A stretch of DNA of 64,000 nt from Bartonella sp. M0177 (GCF_016102285.1 NZ_JACFOY010000001.1:372001-436000), one strand, 5' to 3'. Positions 8,097-18,397 are shown, numbered from the stretch's first letter. Numbers and translations are program-made. Notes: a model not told the origin generated them from the letters alone.

Positions 8097-9634
8097 TACG
8101 CGCTCTCCTTCAATAAGTCTGTCGGTGTTGTGACGACTTTCTTACCCTTTGAGCCGAAAAGATCACCCTTTGAATTGCCGCCCGAACATCCGTTGCCGAA
8201 TGAAAAGCCGCAAGACCCACGCAGATCATAAGCATCTTCACTTACTTCACGATGGGATGTCGGAATGACAAAACGGTCTTCATAATTGGCGATCGCCATG
8301 ACCTGATACATGTGTTCGATCATTTCAGGTGTCAGACCGACTTTTTCCGCATATTCCGGACGATATTCACCATCGACAGATTTGGCACGCATATAAGCGC
8401 GCATGGCAAGCATACGTTCAAGTGCCGAAACGATCGGTGCTTCTTTGCCGGCAGTCAACAAATTGGCAAGGTAACGCACGGGTATGCGCAACGAGCGGAC
8501 ATTGGGAATAAAATCGTCCATTGCAAGTTTACCAGCTTCGGCTGCCGATTGCAGCGGCGAAAGCGGCGGAATATACCAGACCATCGGCAAAGTGCGATAT
8601 TCAGGATGAAGCGGAAAGGCTACTTTCCATTTCATTGCCATTTGATAGACAGGCGAATGTTGGGCAGCTTCAATCCACTCGTCACTGACACCGTCTTTAC
8701 GTGCCTGTTCGATAACAGCAGGGTCATTCGGATCAAGGAAGATTTTCAATTGTTCTTCATAAAGATCCTGTTCGCCTTCTGTAGCGGCAGCATCGGAAAT
8801 CTTGTCGGCATCATAAAGCATCACACCAAGATAACGTATACGCCCGACACAAGTTTCCGAACAAACTGTTGGCATACCGCTTTCAATGCGCGGATAGCAG
8901 AAAATGCATTTTTCCGATTTGCCGGAAGACCAGTTGAAATAGATCTTCTTATAGGGGCAGCCGGAAACACACATACGCCAGCCGCGGCATTTTTCCTGAT
9001 CGATGAGAACAATACCGTCATCCTCGCGCTTATAAATCGCACCTGAAGGGCAAACGGCAACGCAGGCAGGATTGAGGCAATGTTCGCAAAGACGGGGCAA
9101 ATACATCATGAATGTATTTTCAAATTCGCCGTAAATTTCTTTTTCGACATTGGCAAAATTGTAATCTTCGGAGCGCTTGGAAAATTCGCCACCAAGGACA
9201 TCTTCCCAGTTCGGGCCCCATTTGATTTTTTCCATGCGCTCGCCGGTAATCTTTGAACGCGGACGGGCAACCGGCATGGTTTTTGACTCTTTTGCCGTTT
9301 GCAAATGCTCATAGTCGAAATCGAACGGTTCGTAATAATCGTCAATCTCCGGCAGATCGGGATTGGCAAAAATTTTGGAAAGAACACGCCACTTTGCGCC
9401 CATGCGCGGACGAATCTTGCCATTCGATTTTCTTATCCAGCCGCCATTCCAGCGTTTCTGGTTTTCCCAATCTTTGGGAAAACCGATGCCGGGTTTGGTC
9501 TCGACATTGTTGAACCAGGCATATTCAACGCCTTCACGGTTCGTCCAGACATTCTTGCAGGTGATAGAGCAGGTATGGCAACCGATACATTTATCGAGGT
9601 TTAATACCATACCTATTTGCGCGCGAACCTTCAT
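8096..9634 (-). CDS. narH: Respiratory nitrate reductase beta subunit (iron-sulfur)
   Basis: A 512-residue electron-transfer subunit on the cytoplasmic face. Four cysteine groups for three [4Fe-4S] and one [3Fe-4S] cluster can be read: CIGCHTCSITC, CEHCLNPACVAVC, CRGWRMCVSGC and CIFC/CSETC. The tryptophan in CRGWRMC replaces a cysteine, as is known for the [3Fe-4S] site. Length matches E. coli NarH. It overlaps narG by 4 bp (ATGA) and narJ by 1 bp. Confidence 0.97.
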   Translation of the reverse strand: MKVRAQIGMVLNLDKCIGCHTCSITCKNVWTNREGVEYAWFNNVETKPGIGFPKDWENQKRWNGGWIRKSNGKIRPRMGAKWRVLSKIFANPDLPEIDDYYEPFDFDYEHLQTAKESKTMPVARPRSKITGERMEKIKWGPNWEDVLGGEFSKRSEDYNFANVEKEIYGEFENTFMMYLPRLCEHCLNPACVAVCPSGAIYKREDDGIVLIDQEKCRGWRMCVSGCPYKKIYFNWSSGKSEKCIFCYPRIESGMPTVCSETCVGRIRYLGVMLYDADKISDAAATEGEQDLYEEQLKIFLDPNDPAVIEQARKDGVSDEWIEAAQHSPVYQMAMKWKVAFPLHPEYRTLPMVWYIPPLSPLQSAAEAGKLAMDDFIPNVRSLRIPVRYLANLLTAGKEAPIVSALERMLAMRAYMRAKSVDGEYRPEYAEKVGLTPEMIEHMYQVMAIANYEDRFVIPTSHREVSEDAYDLRGSCGFSFGNGCSGGNSKGDLFGSKGKKVVTTPTDLLKESA

Positions 9635-12600
9635 TCTGCGGCCTCCTTCATTGCTGAATTTGCTTCACCATCCATCCAATCGACATGGTCAAGTTTGCGA
9701 ACCACCACAAACTCGTCGCGATTGGCGCCGACAGTGCCGTAATAATTGAAACCGTATGATTGCTGGACATAGCCGCCGATCATATGGGTCGGTTTTGTAA
9801 TAACGCGGGTAACCGAGTTATGGATCCCTCCGCGTTGTTTGGTTAAAGGCGAGCCAGGAACATTCACGATTTTTTCCTGGGCGTGATACATGAAGACCGT
9901 TCCGTCTTTCATGCGCTGTGAAACGATGACACGGGCAACAAGCGAGCCATTGGCATTGAAAGCTTCCACCCAGTCATTATCGACAATACCGGCCTTTCGA
10001 GCATCATTTTCCGAAATCCAGACAACCGGTCCGCCTCTGTTCAAAGTCAACATCAACAGATTGTCGGAATAGGTCGAATGGATACCCCATTTCTGGTGCG
10101 GGGTTATGAAGTTCAAAATCAGATGCGGTTTATCACCGGCCTTGGCTTCGATTGCCGTTGTCACCGTTTTGGTGTCAATCGGCGGGCGATAAACGCAGAA
10201 ACCTTCACCAAAGGCACGCATCCACAAATGATCCTGATAAAGTTGCTGGCGACCGGTGATAGTGCGCCACGGGATCAATTCGTGCACATTGGTATAGCCG
10301 GCATTATAACAGACTTTTTCCGATTCAAGACCGGACCATGTGGGGGACGAAATGATTTTACGCGGCTGGGCAACAATGTCGCGATAACGGATCTTTTCGT
10401 CTTCCTTCGGCAGTGCCAGATGCGTGTGGTCACGTCCCGTATGTTCACCCAAAGCTTCCCATGCCTTGACGGCAACTTCACCATTGGTTTCAGGTGCAAG
10501 GGTCAAAATGACTTCGGTTGCATCAATATCGGTTGCGATGCTCGGCATGCCTTTTGTGGCACCCTCATCTTCAACAACGCCATTGATACGGCCGACGAGA
10601 TCGACTTCCTCTTCGGTTTTCCAATTGATGCCTTTCCCGCCATTGCCGACCTTTTTCATCAACGGCCCAAGGGCGGTAAAGCGCTTGTAGAGGTTCGGAT
10701 AGTCGCGTTCAACCACTGCAATGGCCGGCATTGTTTTGCCGGGAACGGGTTCGATTTCGCCCTTTTTCCAATCCTTGACATCGAATGGCTGACCAAGCTC
10801 GCCCGCAGTATCGTGCTGGCTCGGAGACAAAACGACATCTTTTTCAACACCCAGAACTTCTTTCGATACTTCCGAGAATTTCTCGGCAAGGCCTTTGAAA
10901 ATATCCCAGTCGCATCTTGCCTCCCAAGCCGGATCAACCGCGCTTGAAAGCGGGTGGATGAAGGGATGCATGTCCGACGTGTTCAGATCGTTCTTTTCGT
11001 ACCATGTTGCGGTCGGCAACACGATATCGGAATAGACACAGGTTGTAGACATACGGAAATCGAGCGTTACGAGAAGATCAAGTTTGCCTTCCGGCGCTTC
11101 GTCATGCCAGACGGCTTCTTTGGTCTCGACCCGTCCCTGATCTCCCAGATCCTTGCCCAACACACCATTGGCTGTGCCAAGGAAGTGCTTAAGGAAATAT
11201 TCGTGTCCTTTACCCGATGAACCGAGAATGTTCGAGCGCCAGACAAACATATTGCGTGGCCAGTTTAACGGATCATCCGGATCTTCACACGACATTTGAA
11301 GGCTGCCCGATTTTAAGCCGTCGACGATATAATCTTTCGGGTCTTTACCGGCAGCTTCCGCTTCTCTAGCAAGGTTGATCGGATTTGCTTTCAATTGCGG
11401 TGCCGATGGCAACCATCCCATGCGCTCGGCACGGATGTTATAGTCGATCAACGCACCATCCCACGGCCCTTCGGGGGCAGTCGGCGACAACAATTCGCTC
11501 ACTTTCACAGTTTCATAGCGCCATTGATCGGTATGGGCATAGAAAAACGACGTGCCGTTCATCTGGCGTGGCGGGCGCGACCAGTCAAGACCGAAAGCAA
11601 GCGGAGCCCAACCGGTTTGCGGACGCAATTTTTCCTGTCCGACATAGTGGCTCCAGCCACCACCGGATTTACCGATACAACCGCACATAACGAGCATATT
11701 GATAATGCCGCGATAGTTCATATCCATATGGTACCAGTGGTTGATACCGGCACCGAGAATGACCATCGAGCGACCTTTGGTCTTTTCGGCATTGCGGGCA
11801 AATTCCCGTGCAACTGTTATGATTTTGTCGCGCGAAACGCCCGTGATCTTTTCTGCCCATGCGGGAGTATAAGGAATATTTTCATCATAAGAGCTCGCAC
11901 AGTTTTTGTCTTTGAAACCGCGTTCCAAGCCGTAATTGGCAACGAACAGGTCAAAAACGGTGGCGACAACAACTTCGCCTTCCGGCAATTTCAATTTGCG
12001 GGCAGGTACTTTGCGTGTCAAAACGCTGTTATGATCGGTGCCGTCATCGTAACTATGTTCGCGACTTGCAAAATAGGGGAAATCGACATCGGCAACAGTG
12101 TCATGCTCGCCTTCAAGCATGAAACTCATTTCCAATGTGACATTACGGCCCTTGCCATCTTTTGATTCAAGGTTCCATTTGCCTTTTTCACCCCAGCGGA
12201 AACCGGAAGAGCCGAGAGGCGCAACATAATCACCGCTTTTCATATCAACGGCGACAGTTTTCCATTCGGGATTATTGGTTTCACCGAGCTTATCGGCAAA
12301 GTCCGAAGCACGCAGCAAGCGGTCAGGAATGAAGTGGCCATTTTTGTTAACCAGTCTGACGAGCATCGGCATATCTGTGTAGCGCTGGCAGTAATCTTCA
12401 AAATATTCGGCCTGACGCTCCAGATGGAATTCACGCAAAATAACGTGTCCGAGTGCCATGGCAAGAGCAGCGTCGGTTCCTTGCTTGGGATGAAGCCAGA
12501 GATCGGCAAACTTGCTCGCTTCCGAATAATCGGGTGAAACCACCACCGATTTTGTGCCTTTATAGCGGGCTTCCGAATAAAAATGCGCGTCCGGTGTGCG

Positions 12601-13380
12601 TGTTTGCGGCACGTTGGAGCCCCAAAGCATGAGGAAACCGGCATTATACCAATCGGCAGATTCAGGCACATCTGTCTGTTCACCCCATGTCATGGGCGAA
12701 GCAGGCGGCAAATCGCAATACCAGTCATAGAAAGACATGCATACGCCGCCCAGAAGTGACAGGTAACGCGAACCGGAAGCATAGGAGACCATGGACATTG
12801 CCGGAATCGGCGAAAAGCCGATAATCCGGTCGGGACCATATTTCTTGATTGTATAAGAATTGGCAGCAGCGATAATCTCGTTGACTTCGTCCCATGTAGA
12901 GCGAACAAAGCCGCCAAGCCCGCGAACCTTCTGGTATTCGGACCGTTTTTCAGGATCTTCCTGAATAGCAGCCCATGCACCGACCGGTGTTTTTACCACG
13001 CGTTCCTTGCGCCACAATTTGATGAGACGCGCGCGGATAAGCGGATATTTTACACGGTTTGCCGAATACATATACCAGCTATAGCTTGCGCCCCGCGGAC
13101 ACCCACGTGGTTCGTGGTTGGGGAGATCGGGGCGGGTACGCGGATAATCGGTCTGCTGGGTTTCCCAAGTGACAATACCACCCTTGACATAGATTTTCCA
13201 CGAGCACGAGCCGGTGCAATTGACACCGTGCGTCGAGCGCACGATTTTGTCATATTGCCAGCGTTTGCGATAAGCGTCTTCCCATGAGCGGTTTTCATCG
13301 GTTGTGACACCATGTCCATGAGAAAACGGTTGTTTTTTTCGTGCCAGAAAATTCAGGCGGTCGAGTAGTAGACTCATCAA
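9631..13380 (-). CDS. narG: Respiratory nitrate reductase alpha subunit (molybdenum catalytic)
   Basis: The 1249-residue catalytic subunit binds Mo-bis-MGD and reduces nitrate to nitrite on the cytoplasmic side. The N-terminal FS0 cluster ligands are visible as HGVNCTGSC and RGCPRGAS, with the His-Cys-Cys-Cys spacing of NarG. The molybdenum-ligand Asp lies in SFYDWYCDLPPASP. The length is almost that of E. coli NarG (1247). There is no twin-arginine signal peptide, so this is the membrane-bound Nar type and not periplasmic Nap. It follows narK2 by 21 bp and overlaps narH. Confidence 0.98.
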   Translation of the reverse strand: MMSLLLDRLNFLARKKQPFSHGHGVTTDENRSWEDAYRKRWQYDKIVRSTHGVNCTGSCSWKIYVKGGIVTWETQQTDYPRTRPDLPNHEPRGCPRGASYSWYMYSANRVKYPLIRARLIKLWRKERVVKTPVGAWAAIQEDPEKRSEYQKVRGLGGFVRSTWDEVNEIIAAANSYTIKKYGPDRIIGFSPIPAMSMVSYASGSRYLSLLGGVCMSFYDWYCDLPPASPMTWGEQTDVPESADWYNAGFLMLWGSNVPQTRTPDAHFYSEARYKGTKSVVVSPDYSEASKFADLWLHPKQGTDAALAMALGHVILREFHLERQAEYFEDYCQRYTDMPMLVRLVNKNGHFIPDRLLRASDFADKLGETNNPEWKTVAVDMKSGDYVAPLGSSGFRWGEKGKWNLESKDGKGRNVTLEMSFMLEGEHDTVADVDFPYFASREHSYDDGTDHNSVLTRKVPARKLKLPEGEVVVATVFDLFVANYGLERGFKDKNCASSYDENIPYTPAWAEKITGVSRDKIITVAREFARNAEKTKGRSMVILGAGINHWYHMDMNYRGIINMLVMCGCIGKSGGGWSHYVGQEKLRPQTGWAPLAFGLDWSRPPRQMNGTSFFYAHTDQWRYETVKVSELLSPTAPEGPWDGALIDYNIRAERMGWLPSAPQLKANPINLAREAEAAGKDPKDYIVDGLKSGSLQMSCEDPDDPLNWPRNMFVWRSNILGSSGKGHEYFLKHFLGTANGVLGKDLGDQGRVETKEAVWHDEAPEGKLDLLVTLDFRMSTTCVYSDIVLPTATWYEKNDLNTSDMHPFIHPLSSAVDPAWEARCDWDIFKGLAEKFSEVSKEVLGVEKDVVLSPSQHDTAGELGQPFDVKDWKKGEIEPVPGKTMPAIAVVERDYPNLYKRFTALGPLMKKVGNGGKGINWKTEEEVDLVGRINGVVEDEGATKGMPSIATDIDATEVILTLAPETNGEVAVKAWEALGEHTGRDHTHLALPKEDEKIRYRDIVAQPRKIISSPTWSGLESEKVCYNAGYTNVHELIPWRTITGRQQLYQDHLWMRAFGEGFCVYRPPIDTKTVTTAIEAKAGDKPHLILNFITPHQKWGIHSTYSDNLLMLTLNRGGPVVWISENDARKAGIVDNDWVEAFNANGSLVARVIVSQRMKDGTVFMYHAQEKIVNVPGSPLTKQRGGIHNSVTRVITKPTHMIGGYVQQSYGFNYYGTVGANRDEFVVVRKLDHVDWMDGEANSAMKEAAE

Positions 13381-13401
13381 TGGTCTCCTTAACTTACAGC
13401 G

Positions 13402-14817
13402 TTATTTTTGTGTCCGACGACCTTCGACATGGAGGATTGCACCGTTACGGATGTAACAGAACCATGTGATGGCGAGGCAAATAACGTAAAAGATCATAAA
13501 TCCCCAAAGTGCGGCTTGTGGGCCACCCGTTGCATCTTTGGATAGTGCAAAACTTACGGGTATAAGAAAGAAAGCATAGGCAGCAATGGCGGCGGTAAAG
13601 CCGGTGATTGCAGCCGATTCACGGTCGCTTTGATGGCGTTTTTGTTCTTCCGTGGCGTTCGGCATGGTCTTGTCGATAACACGGCTCATAATAACCGGTA
13701 TCATCTGGAAGGTTGAAGCATTGCCAACACCGGTTGCAAAGAAGAGCACCATGAACGCAGCAAAGAAACCGGGGAAAGCAATAGAGCTTCCGGGATTAGC
13801 AACAAAATAGAGTGCGGCACCCAGAGCAAGCATCATCAGGATGAATGCCCAGAAGGTTACACGTCCACCGCCGATTTTGTCGCTTACGCCACCAAATCCC
13901 GCACGTGCGAGTGCCGAAATCAGTGGTCCCAAGAATACATAGTGCAACACGTTTACATCCGGAAAAGTCAACCGCATCAAAAGTGGGAATGCAGCAGAAA
14001 AACCGATGAACGAGCCAAAAGTTCCCATATAAAGAACGCACATCAACCAGTTGTCTTTGCGTTTGAAAATAATAGCCTGATCGGCAAATGAAGCCTTGGC
14101 ATCGGCAATGTCGTTCATTCCGAACCAGCAGCATATGGCTGATAAAGCAATGAAGGGTACGAAAACAAAAGCACCATTTTGTAACCAGAGTTCGGAAGTG
14201 GAACCGTCCGCTTGCGTCACAGTGAGCGGGTGGCCGCCCAACCAGCCGAAGGCATTGGTGGCAATAACAAGCGGTACAACAAATTGCACAACCGACACAC
14301 CGAGATTGCCCAAACCGGCATTAAGGCCGCTGGCTTTACCTTTTTCGGCTTTCGGGTAGAAAAACGAGATGTTCGACATGGAAGAAGAAAAGTTTCCGCC
14401 ACCGAAGCCGCACAATAGTGCGAGAAGCGCCATGATCCAATAAGGGGTATTGACGTCCTGAACAGCAAAACCGATTCCGAGTGCCGGTATCAACAAAGAA
14501 GCGGTTGTCAGTGCCGTCCAGCGACGGCCACCGAATATCGGTACCATGAAGGAATAGAAAATACGCAGTGTTGCTCCGGAAAGTCCCGGCAAAGCGGTAA
14601 GCCAGAACAATTGTGTCGAGCTGAATTTGAAACCGGCACGCGGCAATTCAGCCACAACCACCGACCAAACCTGCCACACAGCAAACGCCAGAAGCAGAGC
14701 CGGAATTGACAACCAGAGATTCTTGTTGGCAATTTTGCGCCCGTAATTATTCCAGAAACTGCTATCTTCGGGATTCCATTCGGTTAATACATAACCTTTA
14801 TTAATTTGATTGGACAT
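13402..14817 (-). CDS. narK: Nitrate/nitrite transporter, NarK2-type MFS protein
   Basis: A 471-residue major facilitator protein with about 12 transmembrane segments. The family signature GFGGGNFSSSMSNISFFYPK and the matching second-half motif FATGVGNASTFQMIPVI are the glycine-rich nitrate motifs of the NNP family. A QxxAxxGxxxx-like ending is followed by the charged C-terminus. It probably exchanges nitrite for nitrate across the inner membrane. It begins 5 bp after narK1. The pair of consecutive narK genes resembles the narK1-narK2 arrangement or fusion of Paracoccus. Confidence 0.94.
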   Translation of the reverse strand: MSNQINKGYVLTEWNPEDSSFWNNYGRKIANKNLWLSIPALLLAFAVWQVWSVVVAELPRAGFKFSSTQLFWLTALPGLSGATLRIFYSFMVPIFGGRRWTALTTASLLIPALGIGFAVQDVNTPYWIMALLALLCGFGGGNFSSSMSNISFFYPKAEKGKASGLNAGLGNLGVSVVQFVVPLVIATNAFGWLGGHPLTVTQADGSTSELWLQNGAFVFVPFIALSAICCWFGMNDIADAKASFADQAIIFKRKDNWLMCVLYMGTFGSFIGFSAAFPLLMRLTFPDVNVLHYVFLGPLISALARAGFGGVSDKIGGGRVTFWAFILMMLALGAALYFVANPGSSIAFPGFFAAFMVLFFATGVGNASTFQMIPVIMSRVIDKTMPNATEEQKRHQSDRESAAITGFTAAIAAYAFFLIPVSFALSKDATGGPQAALWGFMIFYVICLAITWFCYIRNGAILHVEGRRTQK

Positions 14818-14822
14818 GCGAA

Positions 14823-16115
14823 TTACTCCTGAAATTCAGGCGTTTTTTGCCCGAGCTCTACCAATTTGCGGTGGTCCATCAGAAGGATTGAAACATGCAT
14901 CCAGATGAGTGCCGCGAGTGAAATGACAAATAAAATCATGAAGCAGGTTGAATAGATTCCGGTGATGTCGAGGACTTCACCGAAGAGAATGGGCAGGATA
15001 AATCCGCCAAGTCCGCCCATCATACCGACGAGGCCACCAACGGCACCGACGCTTTTCGGGTAATAAACGGGAATATGCTTATAAACAGCCGCTTTCCCGA
15101 GAGCCATGAAGAAGCCGAGTATGGCAACAATCAGGGCAAAACCGACAAGGCTGATAGCGAATGTAAAGGTGAATGGACCTTTGGCCGTTTCAACCGTGTA
15201 TTGTGTCGGAGGGTAGGAGAGGATGAAACATGTAATGGTACACATTGTCAGTGTCCAATACATGACACGGCGCGCTCCGAATTTATCAGAAAGATAACCG
15301 CCATAGGCACGGAAGAGTGACGCGGGTATCGAATAGAGTGCTGCGATAACGCCGGCAAGCCACAGGTCGATTGAATAAACATCCTGCAAATAATGCGGCA
15401 ACCATGTTGCCAAAGCGATATATCCACCGAATACGAAGAAGTAATAGAAGGAAAAACGCCACACTTGCAGTTTCTTCAAAGGTGCGAGTTCAAGCAAAGC
15501 ACTTTGCGGTTTTGTGCCAGAACGGCGTTGTTCGACGAGCACAGGATCATCGGACGTAAAGAGCCAGAAGATCACAGCCGTAATAACGAGCACCAGTGCC
15601 CAGATATAGGCCACACCTTCCCAGCTTCCCCACCAGCTCATCACCCATGGAGCGCCAAGTTTCGTGACGGCTGCACCAACATTGCCTGCACCGAAAATGC
15701 CCAGTGCCAGCCCCTGTCTTTTGGCGCTGAACCAGCGTGAAACATAGGCAACACCGACAGAAAATGTGCCGCCGGCAATACCAATACCGAGAGCCGCCAC
15801 CAACATCCATGTGTAGGTGTGGGCAAAAGTGAGAAGAAATGTCGATAAAGCGGAAGCCAACATCGACAAAACAAAAATAATGCGTCCACCGATCTGTTCG
15901 GTCCAGATGCCAAGTGGAATACGCACGAGTGAACCGGTGAGAACCGGTGTAGCTATCAGAAGTCCGAGTTCGGATTGGCTCAAGCCTAATTTTTTCTGGA
16001 TCGCAATGCCGATAATCGAAAAAATTGTCCATACCGCAAAACACACGGTAAAGGCCAAAGAGCTCAGCCATAAGGCTTCTGACGAGCCTTTGATCGGGGT
16101 GTCAGTTTGTTCCAT
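14823..16115 (-). CDS. narK: Nitrate transporter, NarK1-type MFS protein
   Basis: A 430-residue major facilitator protein of the nitrate-nitrite porter family, first gene of the nar operon. Motifs include GIGIAGGTFSVGVAYVSRWFSAKRQG in the first half and VGGLVGMMGGLGGFILPI in the second. NarK1-type proteins are thought to bring in nitrate by proton symport to start respiration. An in-frame start at 16196 exists, but that 27-residue extension would cross the FNR box; the ATG at 16115 (MEQTDTP) with a GGTGG site fits family length and promoter position, so it was chosen. Confidence 0.93.
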   Translation of the reverse strand: MEQTDTPIKGSSEALWLSSLAFTVCFAVWTIFSIIGIAIQKKLGLSQSELGLLIATPVLTGSLVRIPLGIWTEQIGGRIIFVLSMLASALSTFLLTFAHTYTWMLVAALGIGIAGGTFSVGVAYVSRWFSAKRQGLALGIFGAGNVGAAVTKLGAPWVMSWWGSWEGVAYIWALVLVITAVIFWLFTSDDPVLVEQRRSGTKPQSALLELAPLKKLQVWRFSFYYFFVFGGYIALATWLPHYLQDVYSIDLWLAGVIAALYSIPASLFRAYGGYLSDKFGARRVMYWTLTMCTITCFILSYPPTQYTVETAKGPFTFTFAISLVGFALIVAILGFFMALGKAAVYKHIPVYYPKSVGAVGGLVGMMGGLGGFILPILFGEVLDITGIYSTCFMILFVISLAALIWMHVSILLMDHRKLVELGQKTPEFQE

Positions 16116-16182
16116 TTTTACCACCAGATAAATTCTTCCTTTTTGTTGAGGGGGTATGTAGTAATGAGTGAAATAGAGCACC

Positions 16183-16196
16183 TTGATCAAAATCAA
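16183..16196. promoter_or_regulatory. FNR/NNR-type anaerobic regulator box
   Basis: TTGATCAAAATCAA is a perfect match to the TTGAT-N4-ATCAA consensus of FNR/Crp-family anaerobic regulators. Its centre lies about 74 bp ahead of the narK1 ATG. A class II promoter with the box at -41.5 would start transcription near 16148. It also lies about 127 bp ahead of the divergent Crp/Fnr gene and could serve both. Confidence 0.85.
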
Positions 16197-16322
16197 ATGA
16201 GTTTTATTTAAAATAAAAGAAAAGCTTATTTTAAAATAATGATGATGACGTCTTGAAATACTGCTCGACTACACTTGATAAATGATAAGGCAAAAAACAA
16301 AAATGTTAATTAGAGGACCAAT

Positions 16323-17024
16323 ATGAGATCAGAAGATCGGTTAAAAATTCAAAATCTCGATATTTTTTCGCAAGCGAGTGACAAAACATTCGATTCTTTA
16401 ATTGGCCCGGGTTTTTTCCAACGTTTTCCTCCGGGGGTGGTTCTCGTCAGTGAAAACACCATGCAGGATTTTCTCTACATACTGGTCGATGGTCAGGTCG
16501 AGATGTATGCGACCAGTCATGGGCGTGTGACGGTTCTTGATATTATCCAGCCGGTAAGTCTCTTCATTCTTGCAGCAATTTTGAATGATGATGTTTGTCT
16601 ACAATCAGCGCGAACATTGACCGAAGCAGAAGTTCTGATGATTCCGTCAGCCCGCTTCAGGGAGGCAATCGACAATGATAATGCTTTCATGCATGCGGTT
16701 GTTCGCGAGCTTTCGCGTCGCTATCGTACGACCATCAAGGAATTGAAAAACCAGAAATTGAGAAATGGCAGCGAACGACTGGCAAACTGGATTTTGGCCG
16801 AAGCCGATACACAGGTCGAGGCCAATTATATCGATATTCCGTTCGAGAAAAAACTTCTTGCCTATAAACTTGGCATGACGCCTGAAAATCTTTCACGGGC
16901 TTTTGCAACCATTGCAAAACATGGTGTCAATGTTGACGGATCACGAATAGTCTTTACTGACAGACAAAAATTTATCGACTTTGCCCACCCCGACAAGCTT
17001 ATCGACAAACGGGAGCCTGTCTGA
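16323..17024 (+). CDS. Crp/Fnr-family regulator, NarR-like
   Basis: A 233-residue transcription factor with an N-terminal cyclic-nucleotide-type beta-barrel (about 20-120), a long dimerisation helix and a C-terminal winged HTH (about 165-225, KLLAYKLGMTPENLSRAF). The N-terminal cysteine cluster of FNR is absent; only one cysteine is seen, so it is unlikely to carry [4Fe-4S]. That pattern fits the NarR/DNR/Nnr branch, which responds to nitrite or NO. Placed divergently from the nar operon with a shared box, it is the likely activator of narK-narGHJI. The assignment to NarR is inferred. Confidence 0.85.
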   Translation: MRSEDRLKIQNLDIFSQASDKTFDSLIGPGFFQRFPPGVVLVSENTMQDFLYILVDGQVEMYATSHGRVTVLDIIQPVSLFILAAILNDDVCLQSARTLTEAEVLMIPSARFREAIDNDNAFMHAVVRELSRRYRTTIKELKNQKLRNGSERLANWILAEADTQVEANYIDIPFEKKLLAYKLGMTPENLSRAFATIAKHGVNVDGSRIVFTDRQKFIDFAHPDKLIDKREPV

Positions 17025-17133
17025 TTATAACTGACCCCTTGATTGGAACCGGATTAGCCATGCTCTACGGTTTTAATGGTAATCAGATTTTGTTCGTTTG
17101 AATGAAAATCATTGTCAGTTAAGGATTATTTCT

Positions 17134-17472
17134 GTGCGTTTAATGCGTCGATTGTTTCGTTTTGTGTCATTTTTATTTCTGGTGATAACGATTATAGCGC
17201 TCGTGATCGACGCAGCCCGTTCGGTCGGTGCGACCGAAATTGTGTTCACGCCGGCTCGGTCAGCCCTAATGTTTATTTTTAGTTTGAGCGCACAGGAATT
17301 TGATAACTTTATTGTGCATCTTTCACCTCCATATCTATCCATAGCTGCTAGAATGATCACTCTTTGTCCAACATGGATCATTTCGGGAGCTTTTGCGTTG
17401 GTGTTTTATAGTGTTGGATATGATCGTGAGGCCGTTTTGGAAAAGACAGGTTTTGGTGAAGAAGATGTTTGA
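17134..17472 (+). CDS. Small membrane protein of unknown function
   Basis: About 112 residues, with a hydrophobic helix near the N-terminus ([17 protein letters not shown]) and a second near the C-terminus ([18 protein letters not shown]). Small proteins of this layout occur upstream of msrA in Hyphomicrobiales genomes; no function is assigned. The GTG at 17134 has an AAGGA site 8 bp ahead; an ATG at 17143 is an alternative start. The gene overlaps msrA by 8 bp, so the two are probably co-translated. Confidence 0.7.
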   Translation: MRLMRRLFRFVSFLFLVITIIALVIDAARSVGATEIVFTPARSALMFIFSLSAQEFDNFIVHLSPPYLSIAARMITLCPTWIISGAFALVFYSVGYDREAVLEKTGFGEEDV

Positions 17473-18118
17473 TATTTTGTCGCTTTCGGAAAAACTCTAT
17501 ATGCCGAAAAAAGAAGATGCACTTCTCGGCAGAAGTGAACCAATCGCAACTTCTGAAAAACATTTTGTCAACGGTCACAATCTGAAAGGCCCATATCCTG
17601 AAAATATGCATCATATCATTGTTGCAATGGGCTGTTTCTGGGGCGTTGAACGGCTATTCTGGAAAATGCCGGGCGTTTATGTGACGGCTGCCGGTTACAG
17701 TGGCGGCTTTACACCAAACCCGACTTATGAAGAAGTTTGTACGGGTAAAACCGGTCATACAGAAGCGGTACTCGTCGTCTATGATCCGAAGATATTGCCT
17801 TTCGATCAAATATTGAAAACTTTCTGGGAACAGCATGATCCTACACAAGGCATGCGGCAGGGTAACGACATCGGCAATAATTACCGTTCGGCTCTCTATC
17901 TTTCCAATGAACATGATCTGGAAGTTGCAAAAAAAAGCAAAGCGCAATTTGAAAAAGCACTGCAATCGAAGGGATTGGGCCCGATTACAACCGAAATTGC
18001 GTTAGAAGGGCCATTCTATTTTGCCGAAGGTTATCACCAGCAATATCTTGCCAAAAACCCGAATGGCTATTGTGGATTAAAAGGAACCGGTGTTTCTTGC
18101 CCCGTTCCACAAGGCTGA
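17465..18118 (+). CDS. msrA: Peptide-methionine (S)-S-oxide reductase MsrA
   Basis: A 217-residue repair enzyme that reduces methionine-S-sulfoxide in proteins. The catalytic motif GCFWG holds Cys57. Resolving cysteines lie in the C-terminal [13 protein letters not shown]. The start MFDILSL is taken at ATG 17465; a longer in-frame reading has no family similarity and lies inside the upstream gene. No MsrB domain is fused. A hairpin (18154-18161/18172-18179) follows the gene. Confidence 0.95.
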   Translation: MFDILSLSEKLYMPKKEDALLGRSEPIATSEKHFVNGHNLKGPYPENMHHIIVAMGCFWGVERLFWKMPGVYVTAAGYSGGFTPNPTYEEVCTGKTGHTEAVLVVYDPKILPFDQILKTFWEQHDPTQGMRQGNDIGNNYRSALYLSNEHDLEVAKKSKAQFEKALQSKGLGPITTEIALEGPFYFAEGYHQQYLAKNPNGYCGLKGTGVSCPVPQG

Positions 18119-18153
18119 TTGCGCATACCATATCGGTGCAATTCATGAATTCA

Positions 18154-18179
18154 TCGGCGTTTGGAATATAGAACGCCGA
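18154..18179 (+). terminator. Hairpin downstream of msrA
   Basis: TCGGCGTT pairs perfectly with AACGCCGA over a 10-nt loop, 35 bp after the msrA stop. The U tract is poor (GATATT), so it may be a weak terminator or a 3'-end stabilising stem. Confidence 0.45.
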
Positions 18180-18397
18180 GATATTGGCAAATATGTTCTG
18201 ATAATTTCAGCGCAAAAATAGCGGGCGGAAGCCTTATAATAATTTTTCGCAAATGACCGGCTTATTCTGAACCATATTGAAAAATACATTCATGCCAATA
18301 AGAACGTTGCGACGATTATTTAATATGGTTGTGATAAACGCGCTGTTTCCCGATTTTTCAGCATGAATATTTTTCGGGTAAGGACTGTTGAACAATT

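Noticed and set aside
8252..9046. 264-codon plus-strand frame inside narH
   Set aside because: It is antisense to a well-supported narH and its translation has no family features.
11395..12165. 256-codon plus-strand frame inside narG
   Set aside because: Shadow of narG; composition is that of an antisense frame rich in Phe, His and Arg.
16116..16196. Longer start for narK1
   Set aside because: It would place the FNR box and the promoter inside the coding sequence; the ATG at 16115 fits the family.
17393..17464. Longer start for msrA
   Set aside because: The extra 24 residues lie in the upstream membrane protein gene and do not resemble MsrA; the ATG at 17465 gives the normal N-terminus.
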